Program-made: the position numbers and the translations under genes | DNA from: Microbulbifer marinus | Lineage (GTDB): Bacteria > Pseudomonadota > Gammaproteobacteria > Pseudomonadales > Cellvibrionaceae | Direction of reading: 5' to 3' | DNA length: 64,000 bases | NCBI RefSeq assembly: GCF_900107725.1 | Contig: NZ_FNQO01000001.1 | Location: 922,458 to 986,457 of the forward strand | Notes under the pieces: model-generated | What the model saw: the letters and a program-made list of their open reading frames with translations, nothing else | Database searches by the model: none | What the model was told of the DNA's origin: nothing | In this document: positions 27,101 to 35,742 of the stretch, piece by piece | Position numbering within the stretch: the stretch's first letter is position 1 | Layout of the letters: each line of letters starts with the position of its first letter

Positions 27101-27531
27101 AGCCGCGCCGTGGGGTCCTCGACATCCCGGTAAGGAGGGATATCAGACTTGGACTTACGGTAGTACTTGAGGCCCATGTACATGGCCAGCTGGTGCGCGG
27201 TGCCCAGCGCCATCTGCGCACTTCGCAGGTCACCCTCGGCGCCGTGGGCGGTCTCATTGCCCTGTACACGCAGAAAGTTGAGCTGGTGGATCAGTGAGCG
27301 ATCCACACAGCTCTCGAAGACAGAACTCTTTACCAGCTCGTAGAAGTTGGCCTGCGGCACACGCGGCAGGTACTCTTCCTTGTAGATGCTCTTGGTCACC
27401 TCTTCGGCAAAACCGCGCAGGCGCGTGAGCGCGCTGCCGGGGTCGACATGCAGGACCGCCTCGGCGAGACCGCCCAGATTGGCGAGGGCCTCGTTTTCCG
27501 GCCGGAGGAATTCGAAGTTCTGCGATTTCAT
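24151..27531 (-). CDS. hsdR: Type I restriction-modification translocase/endonuclease subunit
   Basis: 1126 residues from MKSQNFEFLRP; an in-frame ATG 18 nt upstream (27549) is possible. An N-terminal DUF4145-like region and coiled coil are followed by the HsdR nuclease domain (Asp, then the VIEAKKSG catalytic Glu-x-Lys), then the superfamily 2 helicase motor with Walker A ATGTGKTR, Walker B IADESHR and motif III LTATP, motif VI QMIGRGTRL, and a C-terminal HsdR_C region. It pumps and cuts unmethylated DNA when joined to HsdM and HsdS. It starts 50 bp after the sigma-54 regulator ends. Confidence 0.95.
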   Translation of the reverse strand: MKSQNFEFLRPENEALANLGGLAEAVLHVDPGSALTRLRGFAEEVTKSIYKEEYLPRVPQANFYELVKSSVFESCVDRSLIHQLNFLRVQGNETAHGAEGDLRSAQMALGTAHQLAMYMGLKYYRKSKSDIPPYRDVEDPTARLSQLQKSVSKYERELEQQAAQLERVIEELEKERTRNSAGIEPPHKQDAAAKQAKSHQVADSLQWSEAKTRQLLIDTMLAQAGWDLNNKEQVSLEFEVTHQPTQSGKGYADYVLWGEDGQPLAVIEAKKSGEVNLQAGREQARLYADSLEKMGYRRPVIFYTNGYETFIWDDAQYNTYRPVYGFYSRDSLKYLIFQRQYREPHPEQFNPKTDIAGRPYQIEAIKAVANRFQEQRRSALIVQATGTGKTRVAIAISELLLRTNWGKRVLFLCDRKELRTQADTAFKELLPSEPRCAIGQSNKIDQSARIYIATYPGMMNRFAQLDVGFFDLIIADESHRSIYNKYRDLFDYFDALQLGLTATPVKFISRNTFDMFGCESTDPTFEFGLDAAINNEPPYLVPFRVRDLTTEFLREGIHYQDLSDEQRAQLEEDLGEEEAQKAKFAGKDVGRKIFSEDTDRIILENLVNNGIKDETDSLVGKSIIFAQNQKHAEHLEKLFCKLYPQYGTRVCKVIHNAVPKAESLIGEFKKAGTDFRIAISVDMMDTGIDVPQVVNLVFARPVKSWVKFWQMIGRGTRLCENLFGPGKHKSEFLIFDHYGNFSFFDEEYQEAEDTGSKSLLQTLFEARLELALASLKANHREGFDAALELLKADINDLPESSITVKRQLRTVHQLQQTDALSRMDGNTQHILHSTIAPLMGARVLPDKFAIGLDRLIATIQRCLVEKASCFDDGKDQLLQELDKLAVNIQAVRQKDRVIDEVRSADFWHNASIGRLEWARGELRGIMKYRQAGGGGLYATPSTRTTDQGIEEAERKVTIAGANEAMLYRRRVKAILDQMLERNPILQKVRQGEPVKEEELNTLASSILTQHPGVSLEALNEFYGRTAGELQLTLQELVGMNPQAVEAHFTGFLHAHPQLTHRQVQFMNLLKNHIAEHGTITVEKLYEAPFTSVSHEGVDGVFQPEHVDELVAVLKPFMRSGSATDSL

Positions 27532-27580
27532 ATAAAAAATTCTATCCATGCACGCTTTATTGCGAAGAGCGTGCCAGCTT

Positions 27581-29071
27581 TCACTTGAGGTCGAGTTTGT
27601 CCATCAGATTCGTCAGCGTCTGGTAGTTATTCAGGCCGAGCAGCGCCGCCGCGCGGGTCTTCTTACCATGTGCGGCATCCATCGCACGCGGGATGTAGTG
27701 GCGCCAGATATCATCACAAAGCTCTTGAATATCAATACCTTGGGAGACATCCCGATCCAGTAGCCCCTGCCCTCTCTCCGGCATCTGGAACAGTGCCTCG
27801 CGCAGGTCTTCGGCTTCGATGGTCTCGGTAGAGCTCCAGAGCGCAGCCCGCAACAGGGTCGAATGCAGCTCGCGCATATTGCCCCGCCAAGGGTGCCTAA
27901 GGATAAGATTTTTTGCCGCTGCAGAAAGTTTTTTATCCTTCAGATGCGTATCCTGATGCCCCAGGGTCTCGAGAACTCGCCCGGCGAGCAGGCCCAGATC
28001 CCCGTGCCGCTCGCGCAGCGGCGGCAGATGCAGTACGCCGACGGCGACCCGGTAGAACAAGTCTTCGCGGAAGGTGTCCTCGGTCACTGCCTGCAGCAGA
28101 TCCCGGTTGGTGGCGGCCACGATACGGACATCAACCCGACACTCCTCTCGTCCACCCACCGGGGTGAAGGTGCCGTCCTGCAGTACCCGCAGCAGGCGCA
28201 CCTGTACCGCGGGATCCAGCTCGCCGAACTCGTCCAGAAACAGCGTACCGCCATCGGCCTGCTGAAAGACCCCTTCCCGGTCAGCGGTGGCGCCCGTAAA
28301 TGCGCCTTTCTTGTGGCCGAAGAGAATGGAGTCGATTAGCTCGGGAGGGAAAGCGCCGCAGTTGACCGCGACGAACGCATTGTCGGAACGGCCACTGGCA
28401 TTGTGTATAGCTCGGGCAAACAACTCCTTACCAGTGCCGGATTCCCCATAAATCAGCACCGGCACCTCTCTAGCCGCCAGAATCGCCGCCTGGGCCTTGA
28501 GGCGCTGCATCTGAGGGTTCTGGGTGACGATATCGTCGAATGCTGCATTGGTAGGGGCGCTGGCCGTCGACAATTCGCTGAGTGTCTGGGAGTCAACGCT
28601 GCCCGCAGTGGGGACATACTCAGCGGCGATCTCGAAGGGGATCTCGACCTTCCGCACCCCCTCCTCCACAGAGGACTGCCAGAAGATCACCGGGAAGCGC
28701 GTCTTGCCCAGCAGAATCCAGACCGCCTGCATGGCGGGAGTACCGGGGCTCAGAAGGACATTCAGTTGCACCGCTGAGGGATTCTTGGCCAGACGAGCCA
28801 GGGCGGCTTCCGCCATTTGGTAGATTTCCCCAAAGTTGACCGGAGAGGAAAGATCACAGCGTGAGGCTACAACGGCGATCGCAGTGCGCGATCTCAGCCA
28901 CTGGAGATACGCGGCAACATCGGATTCCGGGTAGTTGTAAAGCAGCTCTACCCTATCGAAACAGTGATCGGCAAGGGCTTGTGCCACCGGCCCCAACTGA
29001 TTCCCCATGCCCTGCGCGGCTGTTAGGTCTGCCCCCCCAACCCAACTAACTAATATTTGTTCTTTAGCCAC
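27581..29071 (-). CDS. Sigma-54-dependent activator with N-terminal CARF-like domain (RtcR-like)
   Basis: About 496 residues from the GTG at 29071 (AAGG site); an in-frame start at 29119 is possible. The N-terminal 175 residues (ILVSWVGG, then FDRVELLYN, then LSPGTPAMQAVWILL) have the order of a CARF domain, the cyclic-oligonucleotide sensor also present at the N-terminus of RtcR. The AAA+ domain has Walker A GESGTGKE, the sigma-54-contacting GAFTGA loop and Walker B TLFLDEFG, and the C-terminus ends in a Fis-type helix-turn-helix (KKTRAAALLGLNNYQTLTNLM). It is the first gene before hsdR in the same direction. It probably activates this operon when it binds a signal nucleotide. The CARF call is from pattern, not structure. 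Confidence 0.8.
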   Translation of the reverse strand: MAKEQILVSWVGGADLTAAQGMGNQLGPVAQALADHCFDRVELLYNYPESDVAAYLQWLRSRTAIAVVASRCDLSSPVNFGEIYQMAEAALARLAKNPSAVQLNVLLSPGTPAMQAVWILLGKTRFPVIFWQSSVEEGVRKVEIPFEIAAEYVPTAGSVDSQTLSELSTASAPTNAAFDDIVTQNPQMQRLKAQAAILAAREVPVLIYGESGTGKELFARAIHNASGRSDNAFVAVNCGAFPPELIDSILFGHKKGAFTGATADREGVFQQADGGTLFLDEFGELDPAVQVRLLRVLQDGTFTPVGGREECRVDVRIVAATNRDLLQAVTEDTFREDLFYRVAVGVLHLPPLRERHGDLGLLAGRVLETLGHQDTHLKDKKLSAAAKNLILRHPWRGNMRELHSTLLRAALWSSTETIEAEDLREALFQMPERGQGLLDRDVSQGIDIQELCDDIWRHYIPRAMDAAHGKKTRAAALLGLNNYQTLTNLMDKLDLK

Positions 29072-29150
29072 CAGTTGACCTTCAAGTGGGCAAGCATGCC
29101 GGTCACTAGACCGCAGCACCCAATTCTTGTTTTTATCGCCACAATAACCT

Positions 29151-29166
29151 TGTGATCATAATCACA
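29151..29166. promoter_or_regulatory. Perfect CRP/FNR-class palindrome upstream of the restriction operon
   Basis: TGTGATCATAATCACA, the second exact TGTGA-N6-TCACA site in the island. It is 80 bp upstream of the chosen GTG of the sigma-54 activator. The rest of 29072-29722 is A+T-rich non-coding sequence with no gene that I can support. A CRP/Vfr- or FNR-type regulator could act here; which one is unknown. Confidence 0.5.
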
Positions 29167-29722
29167 ATTTTTTAACTATTAAACCCGCGCCTGCCTGTTG
29201 AGTTAACAAATGGCGTTTCGTCGACTCACTTATTAACAAAATCGACGAATTAATACACTTACGGTCTGGAAATAAGCTGAGCAACTAACTTCATATAGCG
29301 ATTGCTTTTTGCTCCATCGCTGCGCTTCAACAATTTATGACAGTTAAACTGCTGTAGTTAATAAATGCTCGAACACACCGGCTTCAATCGCTCCTACGTC
29401 CGACCTGTACATTTAATAACCCAAAGGCTTGATTAATCTCTTATCAATTTTCGAAAGCTTTCCAGCCGCCAAACAGCTTCCCTCCGGTCGAAATTTCGAG
29501 CATTCACAGTAAAACTGAAACGTGCGATCAATGCCGTCCGAATAGGATTGGGGCAATACTTTAATGCTTGATTTAAAACGAGATGACAGTGTTGGGCGGT
29601 AAGCAAGATCAACAATTAAGATGCGTCAGTTGGAGCTCACGATCGTACCAAATCCAATTTGCACTAGTCCGGACAGCCCCTGATGTGCCAATACCATCAG
29701 CACAAGCTGAAATTTCAGACAC

Positions 29723-29751
29723 AAAAAAGCCCGCTCAAGAGCGGGCTTTTT
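29723..29751. terminator. Rho-independent terminator after tRNA-Pro
   Basis: AAAAAGCCCGCTC and GAGCGGGCTTTTT flank a 2-nt loop; the U-run is present on the minus strand, so it ends the leftward tRNA-Pro transcript and can work in both directions. Confidence 0.85.
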
Positions 29752-29761
29752 ATTTGATATA

Positions 29762-29838
29762 TGGTCGGAGTGGCCGGATTTGAACCGACGACCACCACAC
29801 CCCCAGTGTGGTGCGCTACCAGGCTGCGCTACACTCCG
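29762..29838 (-). tRNA. tRNA-Pro(GGG)
   Basis: 77-nt cloverleaf including an encoded CCA. Acceptor stem CGGAGTG/CACTCCG, T-loop GGTTCAAATCC, anticodon stem CCACA/TGTGG with loop CTGGGGG giving anticodon GGG. It stands between the defence island and the ihfA region, a common integration position. Confidence 0.95.
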
Positions 29839-29974
29839 ACGAAGCTAAATCAAGCACTCAATTCGACGTAAGTGATTGATTTATAAGGGGCATCGCATCG
29901 CGATGAGGCGCAAATCATACATTAGTGGCGGGGGATTGCAAGCCCGGATTTGCGGCCTTGGAACTGGTGAAAAA

Positions 29975-30331
29975 TCAGGCCTCCAACAGGGTCAACACGC
30001 TTTCCAGCTCGGCGATCACCTGGGGAATCACCTGCTGTACCTGCACCGTCTCGGCCTTGTCGCTGCCGCTCTCCATCTGCAGGCGGGCGCCGCCGATGGT
30101 GTAGCCCTCTTCATACAGCAGAGCGCGGATCTGGCGAATGAGGATAACGTCCTGGTGTTGGTAGTAACGGCGGTTACCGCGGCGTTTGACCGGGCTCAGC
30201 TGGGGGAACTCCTGCTCCCAATAGCGCAGCACGTGGGGTTTCACGGCGCACAATTCGCTGACTTCACCAATAGTGAAATAGCGCTTGCCGGGGATAGTTG
30301 GCAATTCGCTATTGTGACTCGCTTCCAGCAT
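29975..30331 (-). CDS. MerR-family regulator next to ihfA
   Basis: 118 residues. The N-terminal winged helix ([28 protein letters not shown]) is followed by a short coiled-coil dimerisation helix; no effector domain or metal cysteine is present. Small MerR proteins of this type directly follow ihfA in Pseudomonas and relatives. It overlaps the ihfA end by 23 bp and is followed leftwards by the tRNA-Pro gene. Target unknown. Confidence 0.88.
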   Translation of the reverse strand: MLEASHNSELPTIPGKRYFTIGEVSELCAVKPHVLRYWEQEFPQLSPVKRRGNRRYYQHQDVILIRQIRALLYEEGYTIGGARLQMESGSDKAETVQVQQVIPQVIAELESVLTLLEA

Positions 30332-30617
30332 CTTCTTCTACTCGTGCCTTGAGTTTTTGTCCCGGTTTAAAGGTCACTACCCTGCGCGCGGAAATAGGGA
30401 TTTCCTCGCCGGTCTTGGGGTTGCGGCCCGGTCGCTGGCTTTTATCACGCAGGTCGAAATTGCCGAAACCGGACAGCTTTACCTGCTCGTTATTTTCCAG
30501 CGCGTTGCGGATTTCCTCGAAAAAGAATTCGACGATTTCTTTGGCTTCGCGTTTATTAAAACCCAGCTCTTCGTACAGCTTTTCGGCGAGCCCGGCCTTG
30601 GTCAGTGCCTCTGTCAT
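30309..30617 (-). CDS. ihfA: Integration host factor alpha subunit
   Basis: 102 residues. Typical HU/IHF fold with the DNA-bending arm ([29 protein letters not shown]), including the proline that intercalates at kinks. Forms a heterodimer with IhfB, encoded at 47270-47578. Downstream of pheT in the conserved pheST-ihfA order. Confidence 0.97.
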   Translation of the reverse strand: MTEALTKAGLAEKLYEELGFNKREAKEIVEFFFEEIRNALENNEQVKLSGFGNFDLRDKSQRPGRNPKTGEEIPISARRVVTFKPGQKLKARVEEDAGSESQ

Positions 30618-30697
30618 TGGTTCCTACCAACAGATTCAGAGGCGTCGACTCCAGATCGGAAGCGGCCCAAACCGCGGCGGCTTCAACCCGGTAGCAG

Positions 30698-30736
30698 ACG
30701 CTCTCGGGGTGCCAGACAACCTGCACCCGAGAGCGT
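30698..30736 (-). other. Stem-loop between pheT and ihfA
   Basis: Arms ACGCTCTCGGG and CCCGAGAGCGT with an extra TGC/GCA extension (one bulged base) and a short loop, starting 10 nt after the pheT stop. No U-run follows on the leftward strand, so it is more likely an mRNA-stabilising or partial-termination hairpin than a simple terminator. Confidence 0.45.
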
Positions 30737-30745
30737 CGGGCTCTG

Positions 30746-33148
30746 TTAGCGCAAGCTGGCGTTGTATTTTTGTTCTAGTTTGCCGACCACCGAATCCACG
30801 GCGGCATTGATTTCGTCGTCGTTAAGGGTGCGCGACGGATGCTGAAAGGTCAACCCCATGGCGACACTTTTTCTATTGAAATCAATACCTTTGCCCTGAT
30901 AGACGTCAAAAATCTTGAGGTCCGTCAAAGTTTCACCGGCGGCCTCGATGGCGGTCTCGACCATGCTGGCGGCCGGCACGTCGGCGTCGATCAGCAGCGC
31001 CAGGTCGCGGCGCACTTCCGGGAACCTGGACAGCGGGCGGAACGCCGGCAGGCGCGCCTGGCCGAGGGCCTCGAGGCTCAGTTCGAACACGAACGCCGCC
31101 TTGGGCAGGTCCAGCTTCTTCTGCAGCTGCGGGTGCAGGGCCCCCACTACGCCGACCTCGCGCTCGCCCCGGTAGATGCGGGCGCACTGGCCCGGGTGCA
31201 GCGCCGGGTGCTCGCCGGCTTCGAAGCGGAACCCTTCCTCGGCGCCCAACCCCTCGAGGCCACAGTGGGCCAGCAGGGCCTCGACGTCGGCCTTGATGTC
31301 GTAGAAATCGACCAGATCCTTGCCGCCGGTCCAGTTCTCGGCGAAGCGGCTGCCGTAGACCAGGCCGGCCACCATCGGCTCCTGCTTCAGATCGGCAACA
31401 GAATTACCATTGGGTACGAAGCGCAGGCCGGTCTCGAACAGGCGCACGCGGTTCTGCTGGCGGTTCAGGTTGTACTGCAGTGACTTGCACAGGCCCGGAA
31501 TCAGCGAGGTGCGCATGACCGCCAGCTCGGCGCTGATCGGGTTCTGCAGGGCCACCGGCTCGGCTTTCGGGTCGAACAGTGCGGCGGAGTCGCTGTCGAT
31601 AAAGCTGAAGGTGATCGCCTCGTTGTAGCCACGCGCCAGCAGGGTCTGCTCCAGCGCGCTCTGGGCGATTTCACTCTCTTCCTGCGGCACGATATCCAGC
31701 GCGGCGGTGAAGCTCTCGCTGGGAATGCGGTTGTAGCCGTAGACCCGCGCCAGCTCTTCGAGCAGGTCGGCCTCGATGGCGATATCGAAGCGGAAGCTCG
31801 GCACCAGGAAGGTCCAGCCGTCGGCGTTCTGCTCGATTTTCTCCAGGCCCAGGCGGGTCAGGATATCGACGATCTCGTCGTCGCCCAGGGCGACACCCAG
31901 GCCCTGCTCTACCCGCGCGCGGCGCAGGGAGATATGGCGCTCGGCGGGCATGAGTTCGCTCAGCTCGCGCAGGTGTACCGGGCCCGGTTCACCGCCGACG
32001 ATATCCAGCAGCAGCTGGGTGGCACGCTCGACCGCCTTTTCCTGCAGGCGGTAGTCGACACCGCGCTCGAAGCGGTGCGAGGAGTCGGTGTGCAGGCCAT
32101 AGGAGCGCGCCTTGCCGGCGATGGCCAGCGGGCTGAAGAAGGCGCTCTCGAGGAAGATATCGCGGGTGCTGTCGGTCACGGAGGAGTCGAGGCCGCCCAT
32201 GATGCCGGCCATGGCCAGCGGCTTCTCGTCGTCGGTGATCAGCAGGGTGCCCTCCTGCAGTTTCACTTCCTGGCCGTCCAGCAGGGTCAGTTCTTCGCCC
32301 TTCTCCGCCAGGCGCACCTTGATGCCGCCGCTGAGCTTGTTCAGGTCGAAGGCGTGCATCGGCTGGCCCAGTTCGAGCAGCACGTAGTTGGTGACATCCA
32401 CGACCGGATCGATGGAGCGCAGGCCGCTGCGGCGCAGGCGCTCCTGCATCCACAGTGGCGTGGTGGCCTTGATATCGATATTGCGGATCACGCGGCCGAC
32501 ATAGCGCGGGCAGGCCTCTTCGGCCATCAGGGAGACCGGCAGGCTGTCGTCGATCTGCTGGGCGACCGGGGTGATCTCCGGGCCGCAGACCGCGCAGCGG
32601 TTCAGCACACCCACATCGCGGGCGATACCGGCGATGCCGAGGCAGTCGGAGCGGTTCGGGGTCAGGTCGACCTCGATGGTCTCGTCGTCCAGCTGCAGGT
32701 ATTCGCGCAGGTCCTGGCCGGTGGGCGCGGCTTCCGGCAGCTCCCAGATGCCGTCGCTGTCCTCACCCAGCTCCAGCTCGGTCTGGGCGCACAGCATGCC
32801 GAAGCTCTCTACGCCGCGCAGCTTGGCCTTCTTGATCTTGAAATCGCCCGGCAGCTTGGCGCCTACCAGCGCGAACGGGATCTTGATGCCGGCGCGGGCA
32901 TTGGGGGCGCCGCACACGACCTGCATCTCGCCGTCCGGGTGGCCGGCCACTGTGCATACGCGCAACTTGTCCGCGTCCGGGTGCTGTTCGCAGGCGAGGA
33001 TCTCACCCACGACCACGCCGGAAAATTCACCTGCGACTTTCTCAACGCCATCCACTTCCAGGCCGGCCATGGTGATCTGGTCGGCCAGTTCCTGTGCGGT
33101 CAGTTGCGGGTTAACCCAATCCCGCAGCCAGGAGTTGCTGAATTTCAT
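30746..33148 (-). CDS. pheT: Phenylalanyl-tRNA synthetase beta subunit
   Basis: 800 residues, normal for the bacterial beta chain. In order: tRNA-binding OB domain (residues 40-150, GEILACEQHPDADKLRVC), B3/B4 editing domain, B5 and catalytic-like core (NPISAELAVMRTSLIPGL) and C-terminal anticodon-binding ferredoxin fold (FPEVRRDLALLID). Works with PheS as a heterotetramer to charge tRNA-Phe. Begins 100 bp after pheS. Confidence 0.97.
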   Translation of the reverse strand: MKFSNSWLRDWVNPQLTAQELADQITMAGLEVDGVEKVAGEFSGVVVGEILACEQHPDADKLRVCTVAGHPDGEMQVVCGAPNARAGIKIPFALVGAKLPGDFKIKKAKLRGVESFGMLCAQTELELGEDSDGIWELPEAAPTGQDLREYLQLDDETIEVDLTPNRSDCLGIAGIARDVGVLNRCAVCGPEITPVAQQIDDSLPVSLMAEEACPRYVGRVIRNIDIKATTPLWMQERLRRSGLRSIDPVVDVTNYVLLELGQPMHAFDLNKLSGGIKVRLAEKGEELTLLDGQEVKLQEGTLLITDDEKPLAMAGIMGGLDSSVTDSTRDIFLESAFFSPLAIAGKARSYGLHTDSSHRFERGVDYRLQEKAVERATQLLLDIVGGEPGPVHLRELSELMPAERHISLRRARVEQGLGVALGDDEIVDILTRLGLEKIEQNADGWTFLVPSFRFDIAIEADLLEELARVYGYNRIPSESFTAALDIVPQEESEIAQSALEQTLLARGYNEAITFSFIDSDSAALFDPKAEPVALQNPISAELAVMRTSLIPGLCKSLQYNLNRQQNRVRLFETGLRFVPNGNSVADLKQEPMVAGLVYGSRFAENWTGGKDLVDFYDIKADVEALLAHCGLEGLGAEEGFRFEAGEHPALHPGQCARIYRGEREVGVVGALHPQLQKKLDLPKAAFVFELSLEALGQARLPAFRPLSRFPEVRRDLALLIDADVPAASMVETAIEAAGETLTDLKIFDVYQGKGIDFNRKSVAMGLTFQHPSRTLNDDEINAAVDSVVGKLEQKYNASLR

Positions 33149-33248
33149 ATCGCTATCTCTTTGTATTCTCTGTCAGCGCCCTCGGAGCGCTTTTCAATTC
33201 TGTTCGACTCTGGTGTTGGCCCGCTGGCGGGCTCCGTTAAACGCTTCG

Positions 33249-34352
<1,104 letters not shown>

Positions 34353-34381
34353 CTATCGGTAAAAAATAGCGGAAACCCCAT

Positions 34382-34424
34382 AAAAAAATAGGGAAGGGCC
34401 AAACAGCCCTTCCCTATTTTTTGT
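34382..34424. terminator. Terminator downstream of rplT
   Basis: AAAAAAATAGGGAAGGGC / GCCCTTCCCTATTTTTTG with a 6-nt loop, directly after rplT and before pheS. U-runs occur on both strands. It likely attenuates transcription from rplT into pheST. Confidence 0.85.
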
Positions 34425-34451
34425 ATTCAGTTTTGCAACTGAAGTGACAGC

Positions 34452-34811
34452 TTACGCTGCCAGGGCTGCCTTGGCTTTTTCAACTACGGCAGCAAAAGCG
34501 GCTTTGTCGTATACCGCCAGATCGGCCAGAACACGGCGATCCAGAGCGATGTCCGCTTTCTTCAGACCGGCGATCAGGCGGCTGTAGCTCAGACCTTCAG
34601 CGCGGGACTGGGCGTTGATACGAGTGATCCACAGAGCGCGGAAGTTACGCTTCTTGACACGACGGTCGCGGTAAGCGTACTGGCCGGCTTTGATCACCGC
34701 CTGCTTGGCTACGCGGAATACGCGCGAACGCGCACCGTAGTAACCTTTAGCCTGCTTCAGAATTTTCTTGTGACGACGACGCGCCTCTACACCACGTTTT
34801 ACACGGGCCAT
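34452..34811 (-). CDS. rplT: 50S ribosomal protein L20
   Basis: 119 residues, basic N-terminus ([18 protein letters not shown]) that threads through 23S rRNA and a globular C-terminus. L20 represses its own operon in gammaproteobacteria. Conserved infC-rpmI-rplT order. Confidence 0.98.
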   Translation of the reverse strand: MARVKRGVEARRRHKKILKQAKGYYGARSRVFRVAKQAVIKAGQYAYRDRRVKKRNFRALWITRINAQSRAEGLSYSRLIAGLKKADIALDRRVLADLAVYDKAAFAAVVEKAKAALAA

Positions 34812-34847
34812 AACTCTATCCTCTTAAACCTTTTAGCGATGAGCCAA

Positions 34848-35042
34848 TTACTTGGCGCGCAGCATACGATCGACCAGGGTGGCATCAGACTTGTTCATAG
34901 TCGAGGTGCCGCGCAGCTGACGCTTACGCTTGGTGGTCATCTTGGTGAGGATGTGGCTCTTGTTAGCGTGCTTGTGCTTGTAGCCCGCAGCCGTCTTCTT
35001 GAAGCGCTTGGCGGCGCCACTGTGCGTTTTTGCTTTCGGCAT
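34848..35042 (-). CDS. rpmI: 50S ribosomal protein L35
   Basis: 64 residues from [14 protein letters not shown]; an in-frame ATG 12 nt upstream would add four residues not found in the family. Strongly basic throughout. Confidence 0.97.
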   Translation of the reverse strand: MPKAKTHSGAAKRFKKTAAGYKHKHANKSHILTKMTTKRKRQLRGTSTMNKSDATLVDRMLRAK

Positions 35043-35188
35043 TTTGTACTCCAAAAGTATCTAAGTGTCTGCGAACAGACTGCTTTAATGAACCGCCGGA
35101 AACCGGCGGCGTTGTGAGAGTGGGGAGGCAGCCGTCGCCCAACCACTTCTCAAAGGAGACCTGACTCTCTTTGCAGAGACTCAGGAAC

Positions 35189-35728
35189 TCACTTTTTCTT
35201 CTTGCTGGGGGCTATCACCATGATCATCTGGCGGCCTTCCATTTTCGGCCGCTGCTCCACGGTGCCCAGCTCTTCCAGGTCTTTCTCGATGCGCTGCATC
35301 ATTTCCATACCCAGTTCCTGGTGCGCCATTTCCCGGCCGCGGAAGCGCAAGGAAATCTTGGCCTTGTCGCCTGCTTCCAGGAAACGGGTCAGGTTGCGCA
35401 GCTTGATCTGGTAATCCCCAATATCGGTACCGGGGCGGAACTTCATTTCCTTGATCTGCTGCTGCTTCTGTTTCTTCTTGGCAGCGTTTTTGGCTTTTTT
35501 GGCCTCAAAAACGTGCTTTCCGTAGTCCATGATCTTACAGACTATCGGATCGGAGTCCGGCGCAATTTCAACGAGATCCAGACTGGCCTGCTGTGCGGCC
35601 TCCAGCGCTTCATCCAGGGAGACAACTCCCACCTGTTCACCATCGGCGCCGATCAGGCGAACTTCAGACGCTTCGATCTGATCATTAATGCGGGCCTTTT
35701 TGGACCGTCCCTTGCTCTCTCGTTTAAT
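35189..35728 (-). CDS. infC: Translation initiation factor IF-3, starting at ATT
   Basis: 179 residues. The annotated start must be the ATT codon at 35728: translation from it gives [32 protein letters not shown], the conserved IF-3 N-terminus, whereas the first ATG in frame (35632) would remove 32 conserved residues. A GGAG site lies 8 nt upstream, overlapping the thrS end. ATT starts let IF-3 repress its own translation, a classic feature of infC. IF-3 keeps 30S subunits free and checks the start codon. Confidence 0.95.
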   Translation of the reverse strand: MKRESKGRSKKARINDQIEASEVRLIGADGEQVGVVSLDEALEAAQQASLDLVEIAPDSDPIVCKIMDYGKHVFEAKKAKNAAKKKQKQQQIKEMKFRPGTDIGDYQIKLRNLTRFLEAGDKAKISLRFRGREMAHQELGMEMMQRIEKDLEELGTVEQRPKMEGRQMIMVIAPSKKKK

Positions 35729-35742
35729 AGCTATCGTCTCCG

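Noticed and set aside
24502..27297. Very long rightward frame (931 codons) opposite hsdR
   Set aside because: Antisense shadow of a G+C-rich coding region; low-complexity Val/Ala/Gly/His composition and no motifs.
1..29000. CRISPR array or cas genes, prompted by the CARF-like regulator
   Set aside because: No regularly spaced direct repeats and no Cas-like proteins in the window.
29433..29615. Leftward 60-codon frame in the gap before tRNA-Pro
   Set aside because: No ribosome site and no family similarity; A+T-rich intergenic sequence explains it.
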